DNA of 64,000 nucleotides from Pseudomonas tohonis (GTDB lineage Bacteria; Pseudomonadota; Gammaproteobacteria; Pseudomonadales; Pseudomonadaceae). The stretch is from contig NZ_AP023189.1 of the NCBI RefSeq assembly GCF_012767755.2, positions 5,148,001 through 5,212,000 of the forward strand, given 5' to 3'. The first letter of the stretch is position 1; each line of letters opens with the position of its first letter. The notes beneath the pieces were generated by a model that did no database searches, was not told where the DNA came from, and worked only from the letters and a program-made list of their open reading frames with translations. The position numbers were made by a program, and so were the translations under genes. Of this stretch, positions 15,562 through 24,544 are shown one piece after another.

Positions 15562-17334
15562 ATGACGACGCAACAACCGCCGGCCGATCTTCCCAGCATC
15601 CCCGCCCTCCTCGCCTGGCGCGCCGAGCGCACGCCCGACTGGCCCGCCGCCCAGGTTCGCCACGCCGATGCCTGGCGCAGCCTCGACTGGGGCGAAATGG
15701 CCCGCCGCAGCGAGGCCCTGGCCAGGGCCCTGGTCGCCGCCGGTGTCGAGCCCGGTGACCGCGTGGCGATCTGGAGCCGCACCCGCCTGGAGTGGAGCCT
15801 GCTGGATTTCGCCGTACTCATGGCCGGCGCCACCAGCGTCGGCCTCTACCCGAGCCTCACCCCGGCCCAGGCGACCCAGCAGTTGCAGCGTGCCGGCTGC
15901 CGGCTGCTGTTCGTCGAGCGACCGGGACAGGCGCAGGGCCTGGCCTTGCCGGGCCTGCGCGTCGTCGCCATGGACGGCGACGGGCTTGCGGCCCTGGACG
16001 CCTTCATCGCCGCAGGCAACGACGTACCGGCCGATCAGGTTCGTCGACGCTGGCAGGCACTGGAGCGCACGTCCCTGGCCAACCTGGTGTTCACCTCCGG
16101 CACCACGGGCGAACCCAAGGCGGCCATGCTCAGCCACGGCAACCTCCTCGCCGCCGTCGCTGCCTACCCGTTGCCACCGCAGCGCTACACCGGGCTCGCC
16201 TTCCTGCCCATGGCCCATGTCGGGGAGCGGGTGATCGGCCAGTACCAGCGCCTCTGGTGCGGCGCCCAGGCCGCCTACGTGCCGGACATCAACGACGTGC
16301 CCCAGGCCATCGCCGAGGTACAGCCGGACTTCTTCGGCAGCGTGCCCCGGCTCTTCGAGAAGCTGCACGGGGCGGTCATGGCCCAGCGTGAGGCCCTGTC
16401 GCCCGGTAAACGCCGCGTGCTCGACTGGGCATTGCGCACCGGCGCCCGCCAGCGCGGCGGCCTGCGCCTGCTGCTAGCCCGGCGCCTGGTGCTGGATGGC
16501 CTGCGCCAGCGCCTGTTCGGCGCGCGCATCCGCGCCCTGGTCAGCGGTGGCGCCCCACTCGATGCCGAACTGGTGGCCTTCTTCACCGCCCTCGGCGTGC
16601 CGCTCTGCGAAGGCTGGGGCATGTCCGAGTCCACCGCCTTCCTCACCAGCAACGAAGCCGGGTTGGCCAAGGCCGGCTCGGTGGGCCGCCCCCTGCAAGG
16701 CGTCGAGGTGCGCATCGCCGATGACGGCGAGGTGCTGGTGCGTGGGCCGCAGGTGTTCCAGGGCTATTTCCAGCAACCGGAGAAGACCGCCGAGGCCTTC
16801 ACCCTCGACGGCTGGCTGCGCACCGGCGACCTGGGCCGGCTGGACGCCGCCGGCCACCTCTGGCTGACCGGGCGCAAGAAGGAGCTGATCATCACCGCCG
16901 GCGGCAAGAACATCGCGCCGACGCCCATCGAGGCGCGCCTCAAGCAGCATCCCCTGGTGGAGCAGGCCCTGGTGCACGGCGACCGCCGCAAGCACCTCAG
17001 CGCCCTCCTCGCCCTGGAGCCGCAAAGCCTGGCCATCTGGGCGAAACGCCAGGGCCTGGCGGGCGATGCCGAGGCCTGGCTGCAGGCACCGGCGCTGCTG
17101 GCGGAGCTGCAGGGGCACGTCGATACGATCAACGCCGAGCTGTCGCAGGTGGAGCGGATCAAGGCCTGGGCGCTGCTGCCGCGCCTGCTCAGCCAGGAGC
17201 AGGACGAGCTCACGCCCACGCAGAAGCTCAAGCGCCCGGTGGTGGAGCGCAACTTCGCGGCGCTGCTGGATGGGATGTACGAGGAGAGCCCCGGCGGGGC
17301 GCTGTCCAGTGGGTCCCCGCCTTCGCGGGGATGA
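15562..17334 (+). CDS. AMP-dependent (long-chain type) acyl-CoA synthetase
   Basis: 590-residue ANL-superfamily ligase that activates a carboxylic acid through an acyl-adenylate and then forms the CoA thioester. Visible motifs are the P-loop-like TSGTTGEPKAAMLSHGN (178-194), GWGMSEST, GWLRTGDLG, GRKKELIITAGGKNIAP, and the C-terminal TPTQKLKRP with the probable catalytic lysine. It is co-transcribed with the crotonase. The last ~10 codons (SGSPPSRG end) run into a common intergenic palindrome (17311-17330), and the TGA lies within that repeat, so the C-terminus may have been altered by repeat insertion. The actual substrate is unknown. Confidence 0.9.
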   Translation: MTTQQPPADLPSIPALLAWRAERTPDWPAAQVRHADAWRSLDWGEMARRSEALARALVAAGVEPGDRVAIWSRTRLEWSLLDFAVLMAGATSVGLYPSLTPAQATQQLQRAGCRLLFVERPGQAQGLALPGLRVVAMDGDGLAALDAFIAAGNDVPADQVRRRWQALERTSLANLVFTSGTTGEPKAAMLSHGNLLAAVAAYPLPPQRYTGLAFLPMAHVGERVIGQYQRLWCGAQAAYVPDINDVPQAIAEVQPDFFGSVPRLFEKLHGAVMAQREALSPGKRRVLDWALRTGARQRGGLRLLLARRLVLDGLRQRLFGARIRALVSGGAPLDAELVAFFTALGVPLCEGWGMSESTAFLTSNEAGLAKAGSVGRPLQGVEVRIADDGEVLVRGPQVFQGYFQQPEKTAEAFTLDGWLRTGDLGRLDAAGHLWLTGRKKELIITAGGKNIAPTPIEARLKQHPLVEQALVHGDRRKHLSALLALEPQSLAIWAKRQGLAGDAEAWLQAPALLAELQGHVDTINAELSQVERIKAWALLPRLLSQEQDELTPTQKLKRPVVERNFAALLDGMYEESPGGALSSGSPPSRG

Positions 17335-17337
17335 CGG
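17309..17337. repeat. Intergenic palindrome CCCCGC-CTTC-GCGGGG overlapping the acyl-CoA synthetase 3' end
   Basis: GTGGGTCCCCGCCTTCGCGG with GGATGACGG following: a CCCCGC/GCGGGG stem with a TT-centred loop. The synthetase stop TGA (17332-17334) lies in its GGATGACGG tail. This motif is a well-known dispersed palindrome in many GC-rich proteobacteria. Confidence 0.7.
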
Positions 17338-17389
17338 TGATGTGAACGCATGGATTGAAGCCCAACGAGCGGTGCCGGGGCTGGCATCG

Positions 17390-17470
17390 CAACGTTGGGC
17401 TTCGTACCTCGGCCCAACCTATGGCCCGTCGGAACCGTAGGATGGGTAGAGCGCAGCGAACCCCATGCGG
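17390..17470. repeat. Pair of GTAGG-type intergenic hairpins between the acyl-CoA synthetase and mexK
   Basis: The first hairpin pairs GTTGGGC (17394-17400) with GCCCAAC (17412-17418). The second reads GTAGGATGGGT (from 17437), a GAGCGCAGCGA core, then ACCCCATGC. Core and arms resemble the 12611 element. The two lie between the 3' ends of the convergent synthetase and mexK genes and may end transcription from both sides. Confidence 0.55.
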
Positions 17471-17482
17471 ATGGCCTTCCCG

Positions 17483-20400
17483 TCAGGCCCTGGGCACTTC
17501 CTTGACCCGGAACCAGGCCGCATAGAGCGCCGGCAGGAACAGCAGGGTCAGCGCGGTGGCGACGATCAGGCCGCCCATGATGGCCACCGCCATCGGGCCG
17601 AAGAACACGCTGCGCGACAGCGGGATCATCGCCAGTACCGCCGCCAGGGCGGTGAGCACGATGGGCCGGAAGCGGCGCACCGTGGCTTCGATGATCGCGT
17701 GCCACTTGTCCAGGCCGGCGGCGATGTCCTGCTCGATCTGGTCCACCAGGATCACCGAGTTGCGCATGATCATCCCCGCCAGGGCGATGGTGCCGAGCAT
17801 GGCCACGAAGCCGAACGGCTGGCGGAACACCAGGAGGAACAGGGTCACCCCGATCAGCCCCAGGGGCGCGGTGAGGAACACCATCGCCGAGCGCGAGAAG
17901 CTCTTGAGCTGCAGCATCAGCAGCGTCAGCACCACGACGATGAACAGCGGCACACCGGCATTCACCGATTTCTGACCACGGGCCGAGTCCTCCACCGTGC
18001 CGCCCACGTCCAGCAGGTAGCCATCGGGCAGTTCGGCGCGGATCGGCTCCAGGGTCGGCAGGATCTGCGCCACCAGGCTCGCCGGCAGCGACTTGTCGTA
18101 GATGTCGGCGCGCACGGTCACCGTCGGCAGGCGATTGCGGTGCCAGATGATGCCTTCCTCGAAGCCGTACTCCAGGGTGGCGATCTGCGACAGGGGCACG
18201 CTCTTGCCGCTGTCGGTGGGCACCGCCAGGCTCGGCAGCAGCGCCAGCTCCTGTCGCTCGCGCGGGGTGCCGCGCAGGAGGATGTCGATCAGCTCGTTGT
18301 CCTCGCGGAACTGGCTGACCGTGGAGCCGGTGAGCGAGCTCTGCAGGAAGCGCGACAGGTCGGCGGTGCTCACGCCCAGGGCACGGGCGCGGTCCTGGTC
18401 GATGTTCAGGCGCACCACCTTGCTCGGCTCTTCCCAGTCCAGGTGCACGTTCACCACGTGGGGGTTCTCGCGCACCTTGTCGGCCACCTTGCGCGCGTAG
18501 GCGCGTACCTCGTCGATGTGCTCGCCGGAAACGCGGAACTGCACCGGGTAGCCCACCGGCGGGCCGTTCTCCAGGCGCGAGACGCGGGTGCGCAGGCTGG
18601 GGAACTCGTCGTTGAGGGTCTGGATCAGCCAGCTGCGCAGGGCCTCGCGGTCCTCGATGGTCTTGGCCAGCACCACGAACTGGGCGAAGCTCGCCGCCGG
18701 CAGTTGCTGGTCCAGCGGCAGGTAGAAGCGCGGTGAACCGGTGCCCACATAGGCCACGTAGTTATCCACGCCCGGGTGTTCCTTGATCAGTTTCTCCAGG
18801 CGCGTCACCTCGGCCTCGGTGTTGCTCAGCGAGGAGCCCTCGCCCAGCTTGAGGTCGACCATCAGCTCCAGGCGCCCGGAGGCCGGGAAGAACTGCTGGG
18901 GCACGAAGCGGAACAGGGCGATGGCGGCGACGAAGGCCGCCAGGGTGAGGACGATCACCGTCTTGCGCCGGCGCACGCACCACTCCACCACGCGCCGCAC
19001 GCGCTGGTAGAAGGGCGTCGCGTAGGGGTCGTGGGCGCCGCTGCCGCCGTGCTTCTCGGCGTGGCGCTTGGCCAGGTCCGGCAGCAGGCGGTCACCCAGG
19101 TAGGGCACGAACACCACGGCGGCGACCCAGGACACCAGCAGGGCGATGGTCACCACCTGGAAGATCGAACGGGTGTACTCGCCGGTGCCCGATTGCGCGG
19201 TGGCGATGGGCAGGAAGCCGGCGGCGGTGATCAGGGTGCCGGTGAGCATGGGGAAGGCCGTGCTGGTCCAGGCGTAGCTGGCCGCCTTGAGCCGGTCGTA
19301 GCCCTGCTCCATCTTGATGGCCATCATCTCCACCGCGATGATCGCGTCGTCCACCAGCAGGCCCAGCGCCAATACCAGCGCGCCGAGGGAAATCTTGTGC
19401 AGGCCGATGCCCAGGTAGTACATGGCGGCGAAGGTCATCGCCAGCACCAGCGGGATCGACAACGCCACCACCAGGCCGGTGCGCAGGCCCAGGGAGAAGA
19501 AGCTCACCAGCAGCACGATGATCAGCGCCTCGGTGAGCACGCGGACGAACTCGCCCACGCCGGTCTTCACCGCCGCCGGCTGGTCGGAGACCTTGCGCAG
19601 CTGCATGCCGGCCGGGAGGGTTTCCTGCAGGCGGGCGAACTCGCCCTCCAGGGCCTGGCCGAGGATCAGGATGTCGCCACCCGCCTTCATCGAGACCGCG
19701 AGGCCGATGGCGTTCTCGCCCATGAAGCGCATGCGCGGCGCGGGCGGGTCGTTGAAGCCGCGATGCACGTCGGCGACGTCGCCGATGCGGAAGGTGCGGT
19801 CGCCCACGCGGATGGGGAAGTCGCGGATCTCCTTCACCGAATCGAAGCGCCCGCTGACGCGAAGCTGCACGCGGTCGCTGGCCGTCTCGAAGAAGCCGGC
19901 GGCGGCCACCGCGTTCTGCTCCTCCAGCGCCTGCTGCACGGCGGCCAGCGGCAGGCCGAGGGTGGCGGCCTTGGTGTTGGAGAGTTCGATCCAGATCTTC
20001 TCGTCCTGCAGGCCGAGCAGCTCGACCTTGCCCACATCCTTGACCCGCTGCAGTTGCAGCTGGATGCGGTCGGCGTAGTCCTTGAGCACGGCGTAGTCGA
20101 AGCCCTCGCCGGTCAGCGCATAGATGTTGCCGAAGGTGGTGCCGAACTCGTCGTTGAAGAACGGCCCCTGGATGCCCTGGGGCAAGGTGTGGCGGATGTC
20201 GCTCACCTTCTTGCGCACCTGGTACCAGAGCTCGGGGATTTCGTTGGAATGCATCGAGTCCCGTGCGAGGAAGGTCACCTGCGACTCGCCCGGCCGCGAG
20301 AACGACACGATGCGGTCGTATTCGCCGGTCTCCATGAGCTTCTTCTCGATGCGCTCGGTGACCTGGCGGGAAACCTCCTCGGCGCTGGCGCCGGGCCAGT

Positions 20401-20554
20401 TGGTGCGGATCACCATGGCCTTGAAGGTGAAGGGCGGGTCTTCGCTCTGCCCCAGCTTGGTGTAGGAGATGGCGCCGACTATGCCCAGCAGCAGCATGAT
20501 GTAGAGGACGATCTGACGGTTCTTCAGCGCCCAGGCGGAAAGGTTGAAGTTCAC
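17483..20554 (-). CDS. mexK: RND multidrug efflux permease MexK
   Basis: 1023-residue inner-membrane proton-driven pump of the RND superfamily. It begins MNFNLSAWALKNRQIVLYIM and has the usual two sets of membrane spans with large periplasmic loops. The proton-relay region reads ALGLLVDDAIIAVEMM in TM4, with a double Asp. The gene order mexL-mexJ-mexK with rsmJ and plsB nearby matches the P. aeruginosa mexJK locus as I recall it, and no outer-membrane channel gene is present, which is also true of mexJK (it borrows OprM or OpmH). The closest alternative is a TriC-like pump. Start codon and mexJ stop are separated by 6 bases. Confidence 0.85.
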   Translation of the reverse strand: MNFNLSAWALKNRQIVLYIMLLLGIVGAISYTKLGQSEDPPFTFKAMVIRTNWPGASAEEVSRQVTERIEKKLMETGEYDRIVSFSRPGESQVTFLARDSMHSNEIPELWYQVRKKVSDIRHTLPQGIQGPFFNDEFGTTFGNIYALTGEGFDYAVLKDYADRIQLQLQRVKDVGKVELLGLQDEKIWIELSNTKAATLGLPLAAVQQALEEQNAVAAAGFFETASDRVQLRVSGRFDSVKEIRDFPIRVGDRTFRIGDVADVHRGFNDPPAPRMRFMGENAIGLAVSMKAGGDILILGQALEGEFARLQETLPAGMQLRKVSDQPAAVKTGVGEFVRVLTEALIIVLLVSFFSLGLRTGLVVALSIPLVLAMTFAAMYYLGIGLHKISLGALVLALGLLVDDAIIAVEMMAIKMEQGYDRLKAASYAWTSTAFPMLTGTLITAAGFLPIATAQSGTGEYTRSIFQVVTIALLVSWVAAVVFVPYLGDRLLPDLAKRHAEKHGGSGAHDPYATPFYQRVRRVVEWCVRRRKTVIVLTLAAFVAAIALFRFVPQQFFPASGRLELMVDLKLGEGSSLSNTEAEVTRLEKLIKEHPGVDNYVAYVGTGSPRFYLPLDQQLPAASFAQFVVLAKTIEDREALRSWLIQTLNDEFPSLRTRVSRLENGPPVGYPVQFRVSGEHIDEVRAYARKVADKVRENPHVVNVHLDWEEPSKVVRLNIDQDRARALGVSTADLSRFLQSSLTGSTVSQFREDNELIDILLRGTPRERQELALLPSLAVPTDSGKSVPLSQIATLEYGFEEGIIWHRNRLPTVTVRADIYDKSLPASLVAQILPTLEPIRAELPDGYLLDVGGTVEDSARGQKSVNAGVPLFIVVVLTLLMLQLKSFSRSAMVFLTAPLGLIGVTLFLLVFRQPFGFVAMLGTIALAGMIMRNSVILVDQIEQDIAAGLDKWHAIIEATVRRFRPIVLTALAAVLAMIPLSRSVFFGPMAVAIMGGLIVATALTLLFLPALYAAWFRVKEVPRA

Positions 20555-20560
20555 TCGGCC

Positions 20561-21664
20561 CTACTCCTTGGCGATCAGCTTCACCGCGCGGTTGGCGCGG
20601 TCCACGGGGCGGACTTCCTGGCCTTCGCGCAGCACCTGGACACCGGCGGCGACCACCCAGTCCTCGGGCTTCAGGCCTTCGAGCACCGGCACCCGGTCCT
20701 CGCCGTAGGGACCGACGCGCACGGGGCGGCGTTCGATCTTCGAGCTGTCCGGGTTCACCACCCAGACGTAGGGCGCACCGGCTTCGGCGGTGAGCGCCGA
20801 GAGCGGCACCGAGAGCGGCACCTCGCCGTTGGCCTGGATGTACACGCGGGCGCTCTGGCCCAGTTCGGCGGGCACCTCGCCGGCGGTGAAGGCGATGCGC
20901 GCGGCGAAGGTGCGCGACTGCTGGTCGGCGGCCGGCGAGAGTTCGCGGATGCGCCCTGGGAAGCGCTTGTCGGGCTGCGACCAGAGTTCGACGGCCACTG
21001 CCTGGCCGATCTTGAAGCGGTCGATGGCGTGTTCCGGCAGGCTGATCAGCACTTCGCGCTCGCCGTCGGCCGCCAGGGTGAAGACGGTCTGCCCGGCCGC
21101 CACCACCTGGCCCACTTCGGCGCGGCGGGTGGCGATCACGCCGTTCTGCGAAGCACGCAGCACGGCGTAGCCCGCCTGGTTGCTGGCGACGTTGTATTCG
21201 GCCTGGATCTGTTTCACCCGCGCTTCGCCTGAGCGGTACTGGTTCTCGACGTTGTCGAACTGCGACTGGCTGATCAGCTTGCGGTCCAGCAGCGTCTTGT
21301 AGCGGTCGCGCTCGGCACGCACCAGCTTGAGGTTGGCCTCGGCGGCGGCGACCTGGGCGCGGGAGGCTTCCAGTTGCAGGCGCACGTCCTGCGGGTCGAG
21401 CTCGGCCAGGGGCTGCTCGGCCTTGACCCGGTCGCCCACCTCCACCAGGCGGCGGGTGATCTTGCCGCCGATGCGGAAGGCCAGTTCCGGCTCCAGCCTG
21501 GCGCGCACTTCGCCCGGGTAGGTCACCATCGCATCGCCAGCGGGCTGCGGTTGCACCACCATCGCCGGGCGTATCGATTGCTGGACGGTCTCGTCATTGC
21601 CGCAGGCACCGACGAGCAAAGAGAGTGTCAGAGGCAGAGCGAGGGGCAGGACATGGCGGAACAT
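20561..21664 (-). CDS. mexJ: RND efflux periplasmic adaptor MexJ
   Basis: 367-residue membrane-fusion protein linking the RND pump to an outer-membrane channel. A lipoprotein signal peptide ends at LVGAC (Cys21), so it is anchored by lipid in the inner membrane. A lipoyl/biotinyl half-motif lies at RLVEVGDRVKAEQPLAELD, a coiled-coil hairpin at about residues 100-165, the second lipoyl half near GVIATRRAEVGQVV, then beta-barrel and membrane-proximal domains. It is the first gene of the operon, divergent from mexL across a 92-base regulatory gap. Confidence 0.87.
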   Translation of the reverse strand: MFRHVLPLALPLTLSLLVGACGNDETVQQSIRPAMVVQPQPAGDAMVTYPGEVRARLEPELAFRIGGKITRRLVEVGDRVKAEQPLAELDPQDVRLQLEASRAQVAAAEANLKLVRAERDRYKTLLDRKLISQSQFDNVENQYRSGEARVKQIQAEYNVASNQAGYAVLRASQNGVIATRRAEVGQVVAAGQTVFTLAADGEREVLISLPEHAIDRFKIGQAVAVELWSQPDKRFPGRIRELSPAADQQSRTFAARIAFTAGEVPAELGQSARVYIQANGEVPLSVPLSALTAEAGAPYVWVVNPDSSKIERRPVRVGPYGEDRVPVLEGLKPEDWVVAAGVQVLREGQEVRPVDRANRAVKLIAKE

Positions 21665-21696
21665 GGTGTATGACCTTTCGCGAAGTGCTGTTGGAA

Positions 21697-21725
21697 TATT
21701 TATACTGCCGGGTATAGTAAAAATA
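21697..21725. promoter_or_regulatory. Candidate MexL operator in the mexJ-mexL divergent promoter
   Basis: TATAC (21702-21706) and GTATA (21713-21717) are exact inverted half-sites around TGCCGG. They lie inside an AT-rich stretch unlike the surrounding GC-rich DNA and only 40-60 bases from both start codons. A further GTATTTAAA lies to the right. This is where a divergently encoded TetR repressor would bind. Confidence 0.5.
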
Positions 21726-21756
21726 GCAAACTCACCAGTCCAGTATTTAAACGCGA

Positions 21757-22416
21757 ATGTCAGACAAATCTTTACAAGCCAGCGGCCCCGGTCGCCCGAA
21801 GGACCCCGCCAAGCGTGCGGCGATCCTCGAGGCGGCCAAGTCGCTGTTCCTCAGCAAGGGCTACGACGGCAGCAGCATGGACGCCATCGCCGCCGAGGCC
21901 GGGGTCTCCAAGCTCACCGTGTACAGCCATTTCACCGACAAGGAGACGCTGTTCTCCGCGGCGGTGAAGGCCAAGTGCATGGAGCAGCTGCCGGAGCTGC
22001 TGTTCGAACTGCCCCTGGGTGGGACCATCGAGACTGTGCTACGCAACATCGGCATGGGTTTCCAGGCGCTGATCAACAGCAGCGAATCCATCGAGCTGCA
22101 CCGCCTGATGGTGACCCTGGGCAACCAGGACCCGAAGCTCTCGAAACTGTTCTTCGATGCCGGTCCGCAGCAGATCCTCAACGAGATGGAGCGCTTGCTG
22201 ATCCAGGCGGACAAGGCCGGCAAGCTGCGCATCGACAAGCCGATCAACGCCGCCGAGCACTTCTTCTGCCTGATCAAGGGCGGGCAGAACTTCCGCCTGC
22301 TGATCGGCTGCGGCGCGCCGCTGGAGGGCGAAGAGGCCGAGCAGCACGTGCAGGAAGTGGTGGAGCTGTTCCTGCGCGCCTACGGCACGGAAATCACCCC
22401 CGCCGCACGAACCTGA
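21757..22416 (+). CDS. mexL: TetR-family repressor MexL
   Basis: 219 residues. The N-terminal segment GRPKDPAKRAAILEAAKSLF leads into a helix-turn-helix AIAAEAGVSKLTVYSHF (about 44-60), typical of AcrR/MexL-like repressors. The C-terminal domain would bind efflux substrates. It is divergent from mexJK and sits directly beside a palindromic operator candidate. By family and position it represses mexJK and probably itself. Its last 23 bases overlap the tail of the convergent P450 gene. Confidence 0.85.
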   Translation: MSDKSLQASGPGRPKDPAKRAAILEAAKSLFLSKGYDGSSMDAIAAEAGVSKLTVYSHFTDKETLFSAAVKAKCMEQLPELLFELPLGGTIETVLRNIGMGFQALINSSESIELHRLMVTLGNQDPKLSKLFFDAGPQQILNEMERLLIQADKAGKLRIDKPINAAEHFFCLIKGGQNFRLLIGCGAPLEGEEAEQHVQEVVELFLRAYGTEITPAART

Positions 22417-23671
22417 CCCTTGCACGCCTGGGCCGCAGGGAGAACCAGCCCTGCGGCTCCACCGGGCCGAGCGGCTCGACGTCCCAGTGCTCGACCCACC
22501 AGGCCAGCGACACCGCCAGGTCCATCATCGCCATCGCCGTTCCCGGGCAGGCGCGGTCCCCGAGCCCGAAGGGGAAGTAGGCGCCCTTCGGCCAGGTCGA
22601 AGGTTCGATGAAGCGCTGCGGGCGGAACTCCAGCGGCGCCTCGAACCAGCGCGGGTCGCGATGGGTGATCCAGCTCGACAGCATGACGATGTCGCCCTTC
22701 TTCAGCGCCTGGCCGAACACCTCCACATCCGCCGTGAGCTGCCGGGGCACCAGCCCGTAGGCCGGCGGGTAGATGCGCAGGCTCTCCTGGATCACCGCCC
22801 GCAGCAGCGGGCACTGGCGCAGGTCGGCCATGCCCTGCACCTGGCTCCAGTCCAGGCCCTTGAGTTCATCCCGCAGCGCCTCGCGCACCGCCGGGTTCTG
22901 CGCCAGCAACAGCTGTGCCCAGGTCAGGGTGGCGCCGGTGGACTGGTGCCCCGCCATCAGCAAGGTGGCCAACTCGTCGCGCTGCACCGCCAGCGGGCGG
23001 AGTGATTCGTCAGCGCAGCGCCCCACCACCTCCTGCAGCTGCGCCAGCGCCCAGCGCTTGCGCGGGCACAGCTTGCTGGGGAACCAGTGCCCCAGGGGGA
23101 TGCCGGTGCTGGTCTCCAGCAGCGCCACCCGCGACAGCAGGCGCACCGCGCGGGCCACGCGGAAGGCGTCGTTCTCCAGGTCGATATCGAAGAGCGCGCG
23201 CCCGGTGAGGGTGACGCTGTAGGCCGCCATCTCCAGGTCGAGATCACGCTCGGCGCCATCCTCGATGCCTTCGCCCCAGCGCTCCGCCAGGCGCAGGATC
23301 TCGCCCGGCGCCGGCGCGGCGATATGCGGTCGCACCTCCTTGCGCCTTTCACGGGCCGGCTCGCCCTCGCGCATCATGAAACTGCGCCCGTTCCACTGGC
23401 GCATCATGCACAGGCTGGGTTCCCAGCGTTTCAGGTGTTCGCGGTGATCGACCATCAGCTCCTGCACCGCCCGGGGGTGGAACAGGCACCAGAGCCGGCT
23501 CAGCCCCATGCGCGTGACCGCCATGTCCGGCTGCTCGGCGTGCACGTTCTGCAGCCAGGCCAGCGGGTCGCGCTGCATCGCCAGCCAGTGGCGGGCGCCG
23601 GCGCGGTCATCACCGACCCAGGGCAGTTGCGCGAGGGTGCGGCGGATGGGGCAGCGGATGGCGTCGTCCAT
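22394..23671 (-). CDS. Cytochrome P450
   Basis: 425-residue soluble-type P450 monooxygenase. The heme-binding loop FGLGDRACPG places the axial thiolate at Cys375. The K-helix ExxR is ESLR in QESLRIYPP. The I-helix reads LMAGHQSTGATL, where the usual acidic residue of the A-G-x-D/E-T motif is Gln. There is no ferredoxin or reductase gene beside it, so electrons must come from elsewhere. The gene ends convergently with mexL, overlapping by 23 bases. Its start lies 19 bases before the next transcription unit's rsmJ end, so it may be read through from rsmJ. The substrate is unknown. Confidence 0.92.
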   Translation of the reverse strand: MDDAIRCPIRRTLAQLPWVGDDRAGARHWLAMQRDPLAWLQNVHAEQPDMAVTRMGLSRLWCLFHPRAVQELMVDHREHLKRWEPSLCMMRQWNGRSFMMREGEPARERRKEVRPHIAAPAPGEILRLAERWGEGIEDGAERDLDLEMAAYSVTLTGRALFDIDLENDAFRVARAVRLLSRVALLETSTGIPLGHWFPSKLCPRKRWALAQLQEVVGRCADESLRPLAVQRDELATLLMAGHQSTGATLTWAQLLLAQNPAVREALRDELKGLDWSQVQGMADLRQCPLLRAVIQESLRIYPPAYGLVPRQLTADVEVFGQALKKGDIVMLSSWITHRDPRWFEAPLEFRPQRFIEPSTWPKGAYFPFGLGDRACPGTAMAMMDLAVSLAWWVEHWDVEPLGPVEPQGWFSLRPRRARVRFVRRG

Positions 23672-23690
23672 GGAGTCCCTTCCCTTGCGA

Positions 23691-24473
23691 TCAGCCCTTG
23701 CTCAGGGCCTTCTTCGGATAGATGTCGTAGCGGCTGGACTTGCCCTCCAGCGCGTAGCTGGGCTTGGTCCCCTCGATGATCGGCGCCTTGCGCGGGCGCT
23801 TCACCACCACCCGGTGGGTCGCCAGTGCCAGGGCAGCGGCGAGCAGCGCCGGGGCGTCCAGGTCGTCGCCCACCAGCGGGCGGAACAGGCGCATTTCCTT
23901 CTTCACCAGCGCACTCTTGTCGCGGTGCGGGAACATCGGGTCGAGGTAGATCACCTGGGGGGCCTCGCCCTGCCAGCCCTGCATCAGTTCGATGGCGTTG
24001 CCGGTGTGCAGGTGCATGCGGGCGGCGATGGCGGCCACCTCGGCATCGTCGCAGGCGCGGGCCAGGCCATCTTCCAGCAGCGCCGCGACCAGGGGCTGGC
24101 GCTCGATCAGGTCCATCTCGCAGCCCAGGCTGGCGAGCACGAAGGCGTCGCGGCCGAGCCCGGCGGTGGCATCCAGTACCTGCGGGCGGATGCCCGGCTG
24201 CACGCCCACCGCCTTGGCGATCATCTGCCCGGCGCCACCGCCGAACTGGCGACGATGGGCCGCCGCGCCTTCGACGAAGTCGACCCGCACCGGGCCCGGC
24301 GCCTGGGGCGACAAGTCCACCAGCTGCAGGCCCTCGTCACCCAGCTGCAGGGCGAAATCCGCTTCGCCGCCCTGGGGCAGCCCGAGCCGCGCCGCCCACT
24401 CGGCCGCGCGCGCCTGGTGCTGCGGCGCCAGCGCGTCGACACGTACCCGGGCCTGTTCCCGCTCATCGCTCAT
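23691..24473 (-). CDS. rsmJ: 16S rRNA (guanine-N2)-methyltransferase RsmJ
   Basis: 260-residue SAM-dependent methyltransferase that forms m2G1516 in 16S rRNA. SAM motif I is [20 protein letters not shown], with [14 protein letters not shown] following. The catalytic-type loop is DPMFPHR, a hallmark of this family. The C-terminus KSSRYDIYP is also conserved. I chose the ATG at 24471-24473 (MSDEREQ); the frame is open further upstream but in the shadow of the extensin-like gene. The same gene lies near mexL in P. aeruginosa. Confidence 0.9.
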   Translation of the reverse strand: MSDEREQARVRVDALAPQHQARAAEWAARLGLPQGGEADFALQLGDEGLQLVDLSPQAPGPVRVDFVEGAAAHRRQFGGGAGQMIAKAVGVQPGIRPQVLDATAGLGRDAFVLASLGCEMDLIERQPLVAALLEDGLARACDDAEVAAIAARMHLHTGNAIELMQGWQGEAPQVIYLDPMFPHRDKSALVKKEMRLFRPLVGDDLDAPALLAAALALATHRVVVKRPRKAPIIEGTKPSYALEGKSSRYDIYPKKALSKG

Positions 24474-24544
24474 CGATCGAATCCGTTGTTCCAAGATGGG
24501 CGGCATTTTGCCAGAGCGCGGCGCCAGGCGCCCGTGCACGGCAC

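Noticed and set aside
18776..21232. Long open frame on the + strand across mexK and mexJ (over 800 codons)
   Set aside because: It is antisense to mexK/mexJ, whose motifs are unmistakable, and has the His/Gly/Asp-rich composition expected of a complementary shadow in GC-rich DNA.
21597..22580. Alternative + frame overlapping mexL
   Set aside because: Out-of-frame shadow; the MexL frame has the HTH and proper length.
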